Shown: one piece after another, positions 22,200 to 28,870 of the stretch
Layout: each line of letters starts with the position of its first letter
How positions within the stretch are numbered: position 1 is the stretch's first letter
Source of the DNA: a virus
Virus record (IMG/VR): IMGVR_UViG_3300020057_000009
Span: 1 to 40,426 of that record
DNA: 40,426 bases
Direction: 5' to 3' (one strand)
The notes under the pieces: model-generated
Seen by the model: only the letters and a program-made list of their open reading frames with translations
Databases searched by the model: none
Told to the model about the DNA's origin: nothing
Translations under genes and position numbers: made by a program

Positions 22200-22540
22200 A
22201 TAAGTTTCAAGTAGAGGCTATCTTAGAGGGCGTAACACCGCTTAAAGATGGTGGCGTATCACTGAGGTTTCATACCAACGAAGTAACTAAAGACCAAAAG
22301 GTCATGCTCATGGAATATTATCAGTCATTCGGCTGGCTATTATTCGGGGCTAACGAACACCAAGAGTCAGATATGCCAAAAGAAATGGCAAAGCGAGACT
22401 CAGGGCAATCCCCGTCTCAAAGGCTCCGAGCAGTACTGTTTGTGCTTTGGAAACAATTAGGCGGGACAGGCGAGTTCGAGGCGTTCTACTCACAGAAGAT
22501 GGAGCAGTTCATCGACAAGGTAAAGGACAACCTAGAATGA
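22196..22540 (+). CDS. Conserved phage protein of the recombination cluster
   Basis: 114 aa. N-terminal beta strand pair (FQVEAILEGVTPLKDGGVSLRF), then a helix with SPSQRLRAVLFVLWKQLG and EFEAFYSQKMEQFIDKVKDNL. This last pattern recurs next to phage annealing and exonuclease genes, so it may take part in recombination or DNA binding. Function unknown. Coupled to the YopX gene by ATGA overlap. Confidence 0.6.
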   Translation: MNKFQVEAILEGVTPLKDGGVSLRFHTNEVTKDQKVMLMEYYQSFGWLLFGANEHQESDMPKEMAKRDSGQSPSQRLRAVLFVLWKQLGGTGEFEAFYSQKMEQFIDKVKDNLE

Positions 22541-22578
22541 AAACTAATATTACAAACGAGGAGGCTACAGATGAGTGA
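22537..22578 (+). pseudogene. 13-codon remnant of a cassette gene
   Basis: MKTNITNEEATDE-stop. Its end (EATDE and the nucleotides around it) equals the ends of the genes at 21152 and 25084, while the body is missing. It starts on the stop of the previous gene and runs into the next start. I read it as the two edges of a deleted small gene. Confidence 0.35.
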
Positions 22579-23044
22579 TAAGACTATAGACGAGCTACGA
22601 AAAGCCTATAAATCTATCGATGACTTCTCCTGGGAAACCTACGTGGGGAAAGTCTACAAAGCTAAACTAAAGGAGAATAAAATGGGTGATAAGACTATAC
22701 GAGAATTAGTAGAGCGGTTAGTTTACTATCCATTTGACAAGTTTTCTGATGAGCGGAACTACAAGACGGAAGATGAAGCCACCGAAGCCATCGAAGCTCG
22801 CATAACAGAAGCAATGCACGAAGCCTGGGGGTCACTACATCAAAACGCAACCTGCTGTGAAGATAAGCACCAGACATTTTTCGGTGCTGTAGTTAGTAGC
22901 CCTCAATGGGAATTGTGGCAAAAAAACCAAAGAAAAAACCCTACTAGAGATTTGTCAGAAGTAGAGGAAACGGGTGTCATGTCAGACGGACACTTTCAGG
23001 AGTTTCTAAAGTTTTGCCTAACCCAACTAAAGGAGAACAAATGA
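22571..23044 (+). CDS. Fusion of two small cassette-family proteins
   Basis: 157 aa with two complete family units in one frame: residues 1-37 begin MSDKTIDELRKAY and end KLKENK; residue 38 starts again with MGDKTIREL, and the protein ends LTQLKENK. At other junctions the sequence is AAGGAGAATAAATGA, giving a stop; here it is AAGGAGAATAAAATGG, so no stop occurs and the units are joined. The internal ATG (22682) keeps its ribosome site, so both fused and separate products are possible. Second unit includes a Cys pair (TCCEDKH). Function unknown. Confidence 0.6.
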   Translation: MSDKTIDELRKAYKSIDDFSWETYVGKVYKAKLKENKMGDKTIRELVERLVYYPFDKFSDERNYKTEDEATEAIEARITEAMHEAWGSLHQNATCCEDKHQTFFGAVVSSPQWELWQKNQRKNPTRDLSEVEETGVMSDGHFQEFLKFCLTQLKENK

Positions 23045-23379
23045 AAACACAACCAATAACAGAATGGGTGCTGCTGAATGAACCTGAGACACGCAACTCA
23101 GACATCGACCTAATAGTAGAGGTATGGAATGCCCAGGGGCTCAACCTTACCAACCAGCAAATTGAGCATCTAAAAACTAGATGTTCTAACCCGGAGAGTA
23201 TACGCCGAATAAGGCAAAAGCTACAGGAGCAGGGCAAGTACCTGCCAAGCGAACAGGTCGAGAACGCCAGATATAAGAAGTTCGTAGCCGTAAAGGGTGG
23301 CATAGGCGTGGCCAACGCTCAGGAAACAGACGAGCTTCTTAACAACAATCGTGCTATCCACGTTGGGCTGGACTATTAG
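23041..23379 (+). CDS. Hypothetical conserved phage protein
   Basis: 112 aa from ATG 23041, with AAGGAG upstream and overlapping the previous stop. The pattern PESIRRIRQKLQEQGKYLPSEQVENARYKKF (in pieces) is an Arg-rich helix pair as found in small phage DNA-binding-like proteins. An N-terminal region (TEWVLLNEPETRNSDIDLIVEVWNAQGL, in pieces) is helical. No firm family; a DNA-binding role is a guess. Confidence 0.55.
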   Translation: MKTQPITEWVLLNEPETRNSDIDLIVEVWNAQGLNLTNQQIEHLKTRCSNPESIRRIRQKLQEQGKYLPSEQVENARYKKFVAVKGGIGVANAQETDELLNNNRAIHVGLDY

Positions 23380-23418
23380 TAGTAAAGAATAATTAAATAA
23401 TCAAGGAAGGTAGATAAT

Positions 23419-24144
23419 ATGCAAACAACAACTAATTACGGCAAGTTCAAGACAATTCAAGGCAACCGGGTCGTAAAGACCAGCCATGTAAATAACTTAG
23501 CTAACGCAATCGAAAAGAAAAACTTACTAAAAGTGTTCCCAGTTATAGTAAACGAGAACATGGAAGTTATAGACGGCCAGCACAGGCTATTGGCTGCTGC
23601 AAAACTTGGGGTCAAGGTTCCCTATGAGCAGATAGATGGCTTGAGAATAGAGGACGTAATGACAATCAACACATCATCAAAGGGGTGGACAATGATTGAC
23701 TATGTAAAGGCATACCAGCAACTAGGTCATCCAGACTACCGAGAACTAGAAGATTTCGCCAAAAAATATTCAATCTCGGTTAGCATATCGGGACTGTTGC
23801 TATCGGGGGCTAGTAATTTTGGAGGAGGAGGCAAAACAGCTCATCGTATTAAGAACGGCACATTCACAATAAACAGCCGAGGTCGTGCAACTAAAGTGGC
23901 CGAGCTGTTGAGCGAGCTAACACCATTATGTGAGTTCACCCCACAGCAAGACAGGAGCCTAGCCGAAGCCGTGTTCGCACTATTCAACATAGACGCATTC
24001 GACCCAGAGCGTCTTGTATCTAAGATGCGTAAACACTACTTAAAACTTCAGAAGCGAGCAGATAGTCGGTACTACATTATCCACATGGAGGAATTGTACA
24101 ACCACCATGCCCAGGACAAAGTAATTCTATACAGAGGACAATAA
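23419..24144 (+). CDS. ParB-like nuclease-domain protein
   Basis: 241 aa. The ParB/sulfiredoxin-like core is at residues 15-75: VKTSHVNNLANAIEKKN, FPVIVNENMEVIDGQHR (I51-R56) and LLAAAKLGVKVPYEQID. The C-terminal 150 residues are helical and include FGGGGKTAHRIKNGTF and ALFNIDAFDPERLVSKM. Phage proteins of this type bind DNA and may act as nucleases or regulators rather than as partition proteins; there is no ParA. Own ribosome site (AAGGAAGG) after a 39-base gap. Confidence 0.8.
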   Translation: MQTTTNYGKFKTIQGNRVVKTSHVNNLANAIEKKNLLKVFPVIVNENMEVIDGQHRLLAAAKLGVKVPYEQIDGLRIEDVMTINTSSKGWTMIDYVKAYQQLGHPDYRELEDFAKKYSISVSISGLLLSGASNFGGGGKTAHRIKNGTFTINSRGRATKVAELLSELTPLCEFTPQQDRSLAEAVFALFNIDAFDPERLVSKMRKHYLKLQKRADSRYYIIHMEELYNHHAQDKVILYRGQ

Positions 24145-24193
24145 GTGATCCGCTACACACGAAAAACTAAAAGCATGAAGGACGTATTGAAAT

Positions 24194-24355
24194 ATGAAAC
24201 AATCCCTGAGAACAAATCCAGACGAATCGCTATACCAGACGCTGATAAAGGACAAGCTATTCCTAGCGATCATTGGCATAGACGTGCTGGTAATAATATC
24301 AATCGTTCACTTAGATCAAGTCGTAAGGCTTGTAAGCTGGGCGTTAAGAAAATGA
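24194..24355 (+). CDS. Small membrane protein
   Basis: 53 aa (MKQSLRTNPDESLYQTLIKD...). One transmembrane helix around 23-41 (LFLAIIGIDVLVIISIVHL). AAGGA lies upstream. The stop overlaps the next start as ATGA. A different frame (GTG 24145) stays open through both this gene and the next, but its product is an unlikely basic sequence here. Confidence 0.5.
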   Translation: MKQSLRTNPDESLYQTLIKDKLFLAIIGIDVLVIISIVHLDQVVRLVSWALRK

Positions 24356-24513
24356 AAGACAATACCATGTTAATAGGAGTAAGTATATTTTTAGTAAGTA
24401 TCTGGGCAAGTGGCTTCATGGCACACGCAGGAATGAGGTTTGAGAGCCTTTTAACGCTAGTAGTAGGATTCATCTTTCTAGTAGTGAGTATTCTGATTGC
24501 GAGTAAAAAGTAA
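24352..24513 (+). CDS. Small membrane protein, two transmembrane segments
   Basis: 53 aa (MKDNTMLIGVSIFLVSIWAS...). Two hydrophobic helices (residues 5-23 and 30-50) joined by a short Met/Arg turn, ending SKK. Coupled by overlap to its neighbours. Holin-like size, but placed in the early region; function unknown. A longer version from GTG 24145 (122 aa) is possible. Confidence 0.55.
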   Translation: MKDNTMLIGVSIFLVSIWASGFMAHAGMRFESLLTLVVGFIFLVVSILIASKK

Positions 24514-24707
24514 TGTCCGGCACAATAGCTGGCGGCAAGTCAGCAGCAAAGACCAACAAAAAGAACGACCCTGACTTTTACAAGAAGCTTGGTCGCCTCG
24601 GAGGCAAAGCCCACAACAGGGGTGGCTTCACAGATCGTGAGCTGGCCAGGGAAGCCGGGCGCAAGGGCGGGCGGAAAAGTCGCCGTGGCAAGGCTGTGGA
24701 CAAGTAG
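24513..24707 (+). CDS. KGG-repeat (stress-induced) small basic protein
   Basis: 64 aa with repeated GGK/GGR-type units: GGKSAAKTNKKNDPDFYKKLG, LGGKAHNRGGF, EAGRKGGRKSRRGK. This matches the KGG/con-10 group of small basic proteins, frequent in some bacteria of the candidate phyla and in their phages. Probably DNA- or RNA-binding; the exact job is unknown. The last codons overlap the upstream half of the second early promoter. Confidence 0.7.
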   Translation: MSGTIAGGKSAAKTNKKNDPDFYKKLGRLGGKAHNRGGFTDRELAREAGRKGGRKSRRGKAVDK

Positions 24708-24747
24708 GCAAGTTTAGCTTGCATGAAACTAAGCACAGGCGTATACT
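24695..24747 (+). promoter_or_regulatory. Early promoter, copy 2
   Basis: TTGCAT (24719-24724), 17-bp spacer ending CTAAGCACAGGCG, TATACT (24742-24747), followed by AGTAAAC as in copy 1. Upstream TGTGGACAAGTAGGCA parallels TGTGGATAAGTAAGCA at 20245. It drives the small-gene cassettes. Confidence 0.75.
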
Positions 24748-24776
24748 AGAATAGTAAACTAAAAAAAGGATGCGGC

Positions 24777-24875
24777 ATGAATGAGAAAATAGAATACTAC
24801 GGGCTAGGGATAGCAACTGGCATACTAATCTTTGCGTTGATCCTGGGCTACTTCATACAAAGGGGTACACTATGA
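24777..24875 (+). CDS. Tiny single-span membrane protein
   Basis: 32 aa (MNEKIEYYGLGIATGILIFA...). Residues 9-27 form one transmembrane helix; ends IQRGTL. AAAGGATGCGG provides a ribosome site. Overlaps the next start (ATGA). First gene after promoter copy 2. Confidence 0.5.
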   Translation: MNEKIEYYGLGIATGILIFALILGYFIQRGTL

Positions 24876-25087
24876 CCCCCAAACCCCAAGCTAATAAGAC
24901 TATAGCCAAGATGATTAAAGGAAAGCGACATGCAATAAAAATGTATAGCTTCGACATCTGGGGTAGCAGTGCTTCAAGCAATATCCAAAAGATAGAAAAA
25001 CTGAGAGTTGAAATATCTAATCTAAAAGAGTATGGCAGAGAATATCCTACCAGGTGGCAGAAAATTAAAAAGATAGGCAAGCGATGA
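24872..25087 (+). CDS. Cassette-family protein (MTPKPQANKTI start)
   Basis: 71 aa. The start block MTPKPQANKTI is shared with genes at 26111 and (nearly) 26404, down to the nucleotides. The body (KMIKGKRHAIKMYSFDIWG, QKIEKLRVEISNLKEY) is basic and helical, unlike the acidic members. No C-terminal LKENK block; ends KKIGKR. Function unknown. Confidence 0.55.
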   Translation: MTPKPQANKTIAKMIKGKRHAIKMYSFDIWGSSASSNIQKIEKLRVEISNLKEYGREYPTRWQKIKKIGKR

Positions 25088-25401
25088 CCACTAAGACTAT
25101 AGATGAGATACTACTTGAGCTGGAGTCTCACTTTGCGATACCGTCAATAACTGCACCAAAAGCACACGACCAAGCCACCAAAGCTATCGAAGCCCTCATA
25201 GCAGAACAGGTCGTAGCCGTACAGAACGAATGGAACGCAGCTATTGATAACTGTCGTGAAGAACAGAAACAAGCTGTAGCAGAAGCAAGGATAGATACAG
25301 CCGAAAGGTGCTATAAAGTGGCGTTTGATGCCGAACGTGGCGATGCGTTGGACTGTTTACGGGATGAAATCGCCAAACTAAAGGAGGCTACAGATGAGTG
25401 A
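25084..25401 (+). CDS. Cassette-family protein
   Basis: 105 aa. Start block MTTKTIDEILLELESH; middle block AEARIDTAERCYK; end DEIAKLKEATDE. Long helical, acidic. The junctions at both ends use the family's repeated nucleotides (AAGACTATAGATGAG at the start; GGAGGCTACAGATGAGTGAT at the end). Function unknown. Confidence 0.6.
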   Translation: MTTKTIDEILLELESHFAIPSITAPKAHDQATKAIEALIAEQVVAVQNEWNAAIDNCREEQKQAVAEARIDTAERCYKVAFDAERGDALDCLRDEIAKLKEATDE

Positions 25402-25666
25402 TAAGACTATAGATGACCAGATATTTGCGATAGAAGATTATGTTGGTGGGAACATTGAGGGCATAAGTAGAGTAGATCGCATGGAGTTCACGGTATTCTT
25501 ACGCCGGACACTTAATGAAGTAGACGCAGAAGCAAGGATAGATGAGCTAGAAAACGCAACAGACAAAGTAGACTGGCGTGATAGCGACGCTACAATTTCA
25601 ATAAAAGCACTTAAAACATACCAGAGAGTACAAAACCGCCTAGCCCAACTAAAGGAGAATAAATGA
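25394..25666 (+). CDS. Cassette-family protein
   Basis: 90 aa. Start block MSDKTIDDQIFAIEDY, middle AEARIDELENAT, end NRLAQLKENK. All three family blocks are present, with an acidic unique part between them (VGGNIEGISRVDRMEFTVF). Overlaps both neighbours. Function unknown. Confidence 0.6.
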   Translation: MSDKTIDDQIFAIEDYVGGNIEGISRVDRMEFTVFLRRTLNEVDAEARIDELENATDKVDWRDSDATISIKALKTYQRVQNRLAQLKENK

Positions 25667-25884
25667 TGAGTGATTACAAGATAGACAAGAACGTGCCAAT
25701 CCCTGACAACGGACGGCTCATACTTCCTCTACGGGAAATGCAGGTTGGTGATAGTATTGAGTTCCCAAAAAACAAACGTCCCAACGTTGCTAATATGGTT
25801 AATTTTTTAAGCAGAATAGAAAACTTGAAGTTTACCATTAGGAAGACTGGTGATGAAACATGCCGAGTATGGAGACTAAAATAA
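25663..25884 (+). CDS. Conserved small phage protein (DUF7303-like)
   Basis: 73 aa. The pattern KIDKNVPIPDNGR...LPLREMQVGDSIEFP...FTIRKTGDETCRVWRLK is a widespread type of small phage protein with unknown function, sometimes next to DNA-binding proteins. It sits among cassette genes but lacks their blocks. ATG 25663 follows AAGGAGAATAA; a second ATG follows directly. Confidence 0.65.
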   Translation: MMSDYKIDKNVPIPDNGRLILPLREMQVGDSIEFPKNKRPNVANMVNFLSRIENLKFTIRKTGDETCRVWRLK

Positions 25885-26114
25885 TGACCACTAAGACTAT
25901 AAGCGACATAATCACTAAACTGAGAGCAGGTAGAGACCCCGATACAGGAGAGCTTCATATAACTGAAGCCGAAGCTGTTGAAGCCATAGAAGCCCGTGAA
26001 GCAGAAGCAAGGATAGACCAAACTGAGCTATTACAAAGAGCGGAAGATAAGTTTGGCAAGGTAGACTGGGAAGCCGCAATTTATGAACTAAAAGACCGAA
26101 AGAGGTTCGCATGA
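25884..26114 (+). CDS. Cassette-family protein
   Basis: 76 aa from ATG 25884, overlapping the stop of the gene before it. Start block MTTKTISDIITKLRAG, middle EAEARIDQTELLQ; ends ELKDRKRFA without the KENK block. Acidic helical. Function unknown. Confidence 0.6.
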   Translation: MTTKTISDIITKLRAGRDPDTGELHITEAEAVEAIEAREAEARIDQTELLQRAEDKFGKVDWEAAIYELKDRKRFA

Positions 26115-26404
26115 CCCCCAAACCCCAAGCTAATAAGACTATAGATGGGCTACCAAAAGTATGGTCATGGGAAGATTTCAACAATATAGACGGAGTGAGT
26201 GGGATGGACACAAGACGAGCAGGGTTCTTACTGTTTGACTTTATAAATATGTTTTACATTGTCAATTTTCAGATTATTCAGAGTAGCGGAGATGGTCGCA
26301 ATGAACGCATTACTATTGTATATGTAGCACCCCACAAATATAAGGATGGCGAAGTAGAGGAAAAATGGTATGAATATATTAAAGCATGGAAAGGAACTCA
26401 CTGA
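26111..26404 (+). CDS. Cassette-family protein with distinct body
   Basis: 97 aa. Start block MTPKPQANKTI, then a globular-looking part (WSWEDFNNIDGVSGMD, AGFLLFDFINMFYIVNFQII) and a beta strand (NERITIVYVAPHKY). Hydrophobic aromatic content is higher than in other members. It shows that the same start block can be joined to unrelated bodies. Coupled to both neighbours by ATGA overlaps. Confidence 0.55.
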   Translation: MTPKPQANKTIDGLPKVWSWEDFNNIDGVSGMDTRRAGFLLFDFINMFYIVNFQIIQSSGDGRNERITIVYVAPHKYKDGEVEEKWYEYIKAWKGTH

Positions 26405-27093
26405 TGACCCCCAAACCCCAAACCACTAAGACTATAAGCGAGGTGCTAGACATTTTGATTGAATTGGCAGACGAGCATTTTCCTAAAGGTATATCTAAAG
26501 AGAGGGGGGAAGCTATGGTTATGGTAGCTTTAGCAATACCTAGACTAGAAGCCCACATAGCAGAAGCAAGAGCAGACGAACGCCAAGCTATGCTAGATGC
26601 TTTGCCTGAGAAGCAGAAGTTTCCTACGGCTAGCGAGTGGGATGAACTGGGCGAGCGAGATGCAGAAGTTATAACAGACATTGCCGTTGGCTTCAACCAA
26701 GCCATAGACCTAATGGAAGCAGCTATTAAACTAAGGGGAGAAGCTATGAATTGTGTATTTTGTCAAAAAATTGAAGAAGGTAGTGTTGGCTATGTCACGG
26801 AAAACGTCGTATCGTTTGAGCCACTAAACCCAGTTACAGAAGGTCATCTACTTTTTGTGCCAGTCAAGCACGTTGAAGATTTTACAGAAGACCCTGAGAC
26901 ATCTAGTGAAGTCATTAAAGCACTGGCAAGTGTTTCTAGTGGGTATACAGACGTAAACCTTATAACATCAAAAGGTGAACACGCCACCCAAACAATCAAG
27001 CACCTACATTTCCATGTTGTGCCTAGAGAAGAAGAAGATGGGTTGTACCTACCTTGGACACCTAAACCAAACGGAGGTAGCGATGAGCACTAA
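26404..27093 (+). CDS. Cassette-family protein fused to a HIT-family hydrolase
   Basis: 229 aa from ATG 26404. Residues 1-113 are a cassette unit (start TPKPQTTKTISEVLDIL, middle AEARADERQA, end AAIKLRGEA). Residues 115-229 are a HIT domain: MNCVFCQKIEEGSVGYVTE, EGHLLFVPVKHVEDF and the histidine triad H200-L-H202-F-H204-V-V. HIT proteins cleave or transfer nucleoside monophosphates (for example Ap4A-type substrates). The ATG at 26746 keeps GGGGAG in front, so the HIT part may also be made alone. A HIT enzyme is rare in a 40-kb phage. Confidence 0.75.
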   Translation: MTPKPQTTKTISEVLDILIELADEHFPKGISKERGEAMVMVALAIPRLEAHIAEARADERQAMLDALPEKQKFPTASEWDELGERDAEVITDIAVGFNQAIDLMEAAIKLRGEAMNCVFCQKIEEGSVGYVTENVVSFEPLNPVTEGHLLFVPVKHVEDFTEDPETSSEVIKALASVSSGYTDVNLITSKGEHATQTIKHLHFHVVPREEEDGLYLPWTPKPNGGSDEH

Positions 27094-27319
27094 GACTATA
27101 GATGAGCTGAAAACTTGGTGGCATAAAACTAACGGTACTGGCACGGACGCATGTTCGAAATGCACCCCTAACCATGTTTGCAGTTGGCATACCGAACGAT
27201 TAGCCGACATTGAAACCCTCATAACAGAAGCAAGGATAGATGAGGTAGAAAACCACCCTAAGAAAAGTGATAACCGCTGGCGAGATGACCGCCTAGCCCA
27301 ACTAAAGGAGAATAAATGA
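27083..27319 (+). CDS. Cassette-family protein with Cys cluster
   Basis: 78 aa from ATG 27083 (GGAGG upstream). Start MSTKTIDELKTWW, a centre with C-x2-C and Cys/His (TDACSKCTPNHVCSWHTE) that may bind zinc, middle TEARIDEVEN, end DRLAQLKENK. All family blocks present. The CSKCTP...CSWHTERLADIE part resembles small phage zinc-binding modules. Function unknown. Confidence 0.6.
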   Translation: MSTKTIDELKTWWHKTNGTGTDACSKCTPNHVCSWHTERLADIETLITEARIDEVENHPKKSDNRWRDDRLAQLKENK

Positions 27320-27567
27320 AAACACTAACCAAAGCGGAACAAAGAATCGAGGCACGAAAAGCCTACGACGCTATCAAAGACCCTGCATTCAAAGCCTACC
27401 AAGCTATTAACGAACCTGCCTACAAAGCCTACGACGCTATCACTGACCCTGCCCTCAAAGCCTACAGAGCCAAACTAGTAGAGATTGACGCACGACCACC
27501 AGAAGAAATCATCACTGTTGACGGTAGGAAATATAAACTAATGGAGGTGAGTGATGACCACAGATAA
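27316..27567 (+). CDS. Tandem-repeat protein (KAYDAIxDPA units)
   Basis: 83 aa. Residues 14-50 hold about four repeats of an 11-residue unit (KAYDAIKDPAF, KAYQAINEPAY, KAYDAITDPAL, KAYRAK), a helical repeat. The tail (EEIITVDGRKYKLMEVSDD) matches that of a paralogue at 34028, which has fewer repeats. Follows the KENK block of the gene upstream. Function unknown. Confidence 0.6.
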   Translation: MKTLTKAEQRIEARKAYDAIKDPAFKAYQAINEPAYKAYDAITDPALKAYRAKLVEIDARPPEEIITVDGRKYKLMEVSDDHR

Positions 27568-27880
27568 AGACATCAAAGCGTTACTAGACCAGTTCCATAT
27601 ACTTCACAAGGTGGACGATTTAGATACCGCTAAGGGGCTTAAAGGCGTTGAGCCTGAAGTAAAAGCCCACCAACTAATTAGGCAGCTCCTAGATAATAGT
27701 GCAGAGGATTTCATCAGGTCTGGTTGGGGCAAGCCATGCAGGACTAAGGATACCCACGACTTCCCTGAACTGTTGGGCGACCCGTTGGCGAATAGATGCC
27801 CCACCTGCGAGATATGGGAGCATTACTACGATTATGCTCAAGGAATGTATGAGAGTCCAGAGGTATCTACTGATGAGTGA
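27554..27880 (+). CDS. Hypothetical protein of the small-gene region
   Basis: 108 aa from ATG 27554 with GGAGG six bases upstream (a GTG three bases earlier is too close). Helical first part (KDIKALLDQFHILHKVDDL), then CRTKDTHDFP and CPTCEIWEHYYDY, with three Cys and a His that may hold zinc. Ends STDE; the end block resembles ATDE of other genes here. Function unknown. Confidence 0.55.
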   Translation: MTTDKDIKALLDQFHILHKVDDLDTAKGLKGVEPEVKAHQLIRQLLDNSAEDFIRSGWGKPCRTKDTHDFPELLGDPLANRCPTCEIWEHYYDYAQGMYESPEVSTDE

Positions 27881-28226
27881 TTACCCCAGCGAGTCAGACT
27901 TAGGCAAAATCACTAGATGGACTGGCACTTTGCAAGAGTTGATTACATTCGTTCAGTCTATATGGTGGTATGACCCACCAGTTTTGCGTAAGGGTAGAAG
28001 TAGTTTCGACCGCAAGCTAGTATTCAAGCTAGAAGTCAGTACGTGGGGTTGGTCTGGTAACGAGGACATCATGGGTGAATTACAATCAACTATGTTTTGG
28101 ATTGTTTGCTGGCGACTAAGTAAGCGTGGAGGTCATTACGAGTTTGAGATAAATCCTACATTTATGGACGCACCTAATATGGTTTGGGGCGACCCACACA
28201 CGCAAAAGGACAATACTGATGAATAG
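27873..28226 (+). CDS. Hypothetical protein of the small-gene region
   Basis: 117 aa from ATG 27873; the frame is open further upstream only as a shadow of the previous gene. Aromatic-rich, beta-type (TWGWSGNEDIMGELQSTMFW, HYEFEINPTFMDAPNMVWGD) like small phage immune-evasion or unknown proteins. Ends NTDE. Overlaps the preceding gene by eight bases. No family recognised. Confidence 0.55.
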   Translation: MSDYPSESDLGKITRWTGTLQELITFVQSIWWYDPPVLRKGRSSFDRKLVFKLEVSTWGWSGNEDIMGELQSTMFWIVCWRLSKRGGHYEFEINPTFMDAPNMVWGDPHTQKDNTDE

Positions 28227-28261
28227 ACTAACTAATAGTAATTTAGGGGGAGCGGAATAAT

Positions 28262-28423
28262 ATGGGTATACCACAAATAATTTACATAGTGCTGAGTGCG
28301 ATTGGTCTTCTGCTGGCGGCATACTATCACGGCAAGCCGAGGGACAACTATAATTTTTGGACGGTTCTCGTTTCGAGTTTTATAGCCTATGGACTACTAA
28401 TTTGGGGCGGATTCTTCAAATGA
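28262..28423 (+). CDS. Small membrane protein, two transmembrane segments
   Basis: 53 aa (MGIPQIIYIVLSAIGLLLAA...). Helices at about 5-22 and 35-52, joined by a charged loop (YYHGKPRDNYN). GGGGGAGCGG precedes the start. Between 28227 and 28261 there is only a 13-codon frame (28219-28260) that looks like a remnant. Function unknown. Confidence 0.55.
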   Translation: MGIPQIIYIVLSAIGLLLAAYYHGKPRDNYNFWTVLVSSFIAYGLLIWGGFFK

Positions 28424-28466
28424 CCACCTTAAAAGAAGATTCTAAACAAAGTAAAGAAAGGATTGT

Positions 28467-28835
28467 ATGAGTAAGAATATATTTTTGATGGAAGGCGCTC
28501 TATTGGGGGCGATAGCTAATAATGCTGTACGCCAAAGCCCGTATCATCGACCAGATAACCTAGAGATAGTGTTGGATAAATATCATCAGATAGTAGGTGG
28601 CAGGTTTAGTAAAGCACCCATGAACGTGTTAGAACTGACCAACCAACAGTTAAAAGATATGGTTAGAGAGTTAGGGCAAATCAAAGAATACACTGCGTGG
28701 AATGAACGCAAAAACGGCAATCAATCGCACTATAGCTTCTCTAGCCGATACGATAGTCCAGCCCCAGACAACGACTTTATAGACCTTGATGCACTTGAAG
28801 GAAACATACTTAATCAATGCGTCAATGAGGACTAA
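28467..28835 (+). CDS. Hypothetical protein before the methyltransferase
   Basis: 122 aa with GAAAGGA upstream. N-terminal part is hydrophobic-helical (LMEGALLGAIANNAVRQSPY), the middle charged, the C-terminus Ser/Asp-rich (YSFSSRYDSPAPDNDFIDLD). Two tiny frames flank it (28420-28470 and 28835-28873), overlapping start and stop; these may be leader peptides. No family recognised. Confidence 0.5.
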   Translation: MSKNIFLMEGALLGAIANNAVRQSPYHRPDNLEIVLDKYHQIVGGRFSKAPMNVLELTNQQLKDMVRELGQIKEYTAWNERKNGNQSHYSFSSRYDSPAPDNDFIDLDALEGNILNQCVNED

Positions 28836-28870
28836 ATGGAATACCCACCTATCATAAGAGAGGGTAGCGA

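Noticed and set aside
23419-24144. ParB-like gene as part of a partition system (phage-plasmid)
   Set aside because: No ParA and no centromere-like repeats nearby; stand-alone ParB-like nuclease-domain proteins are common in lytic phages.
24145-24513. Single 122-aa membrane protein from GTG 24145
   Set aside because: Its first 69 residues look like a shadow; two small membrane proteins joined by an ATGA overlap in the other arrangement explain the DNA better.
27699-27872. Upstream extension of the gene at 27873
   Set aside because: This part only shadows the preceding gene in another frame; the ATG at 27873 fits the coupling pattern.
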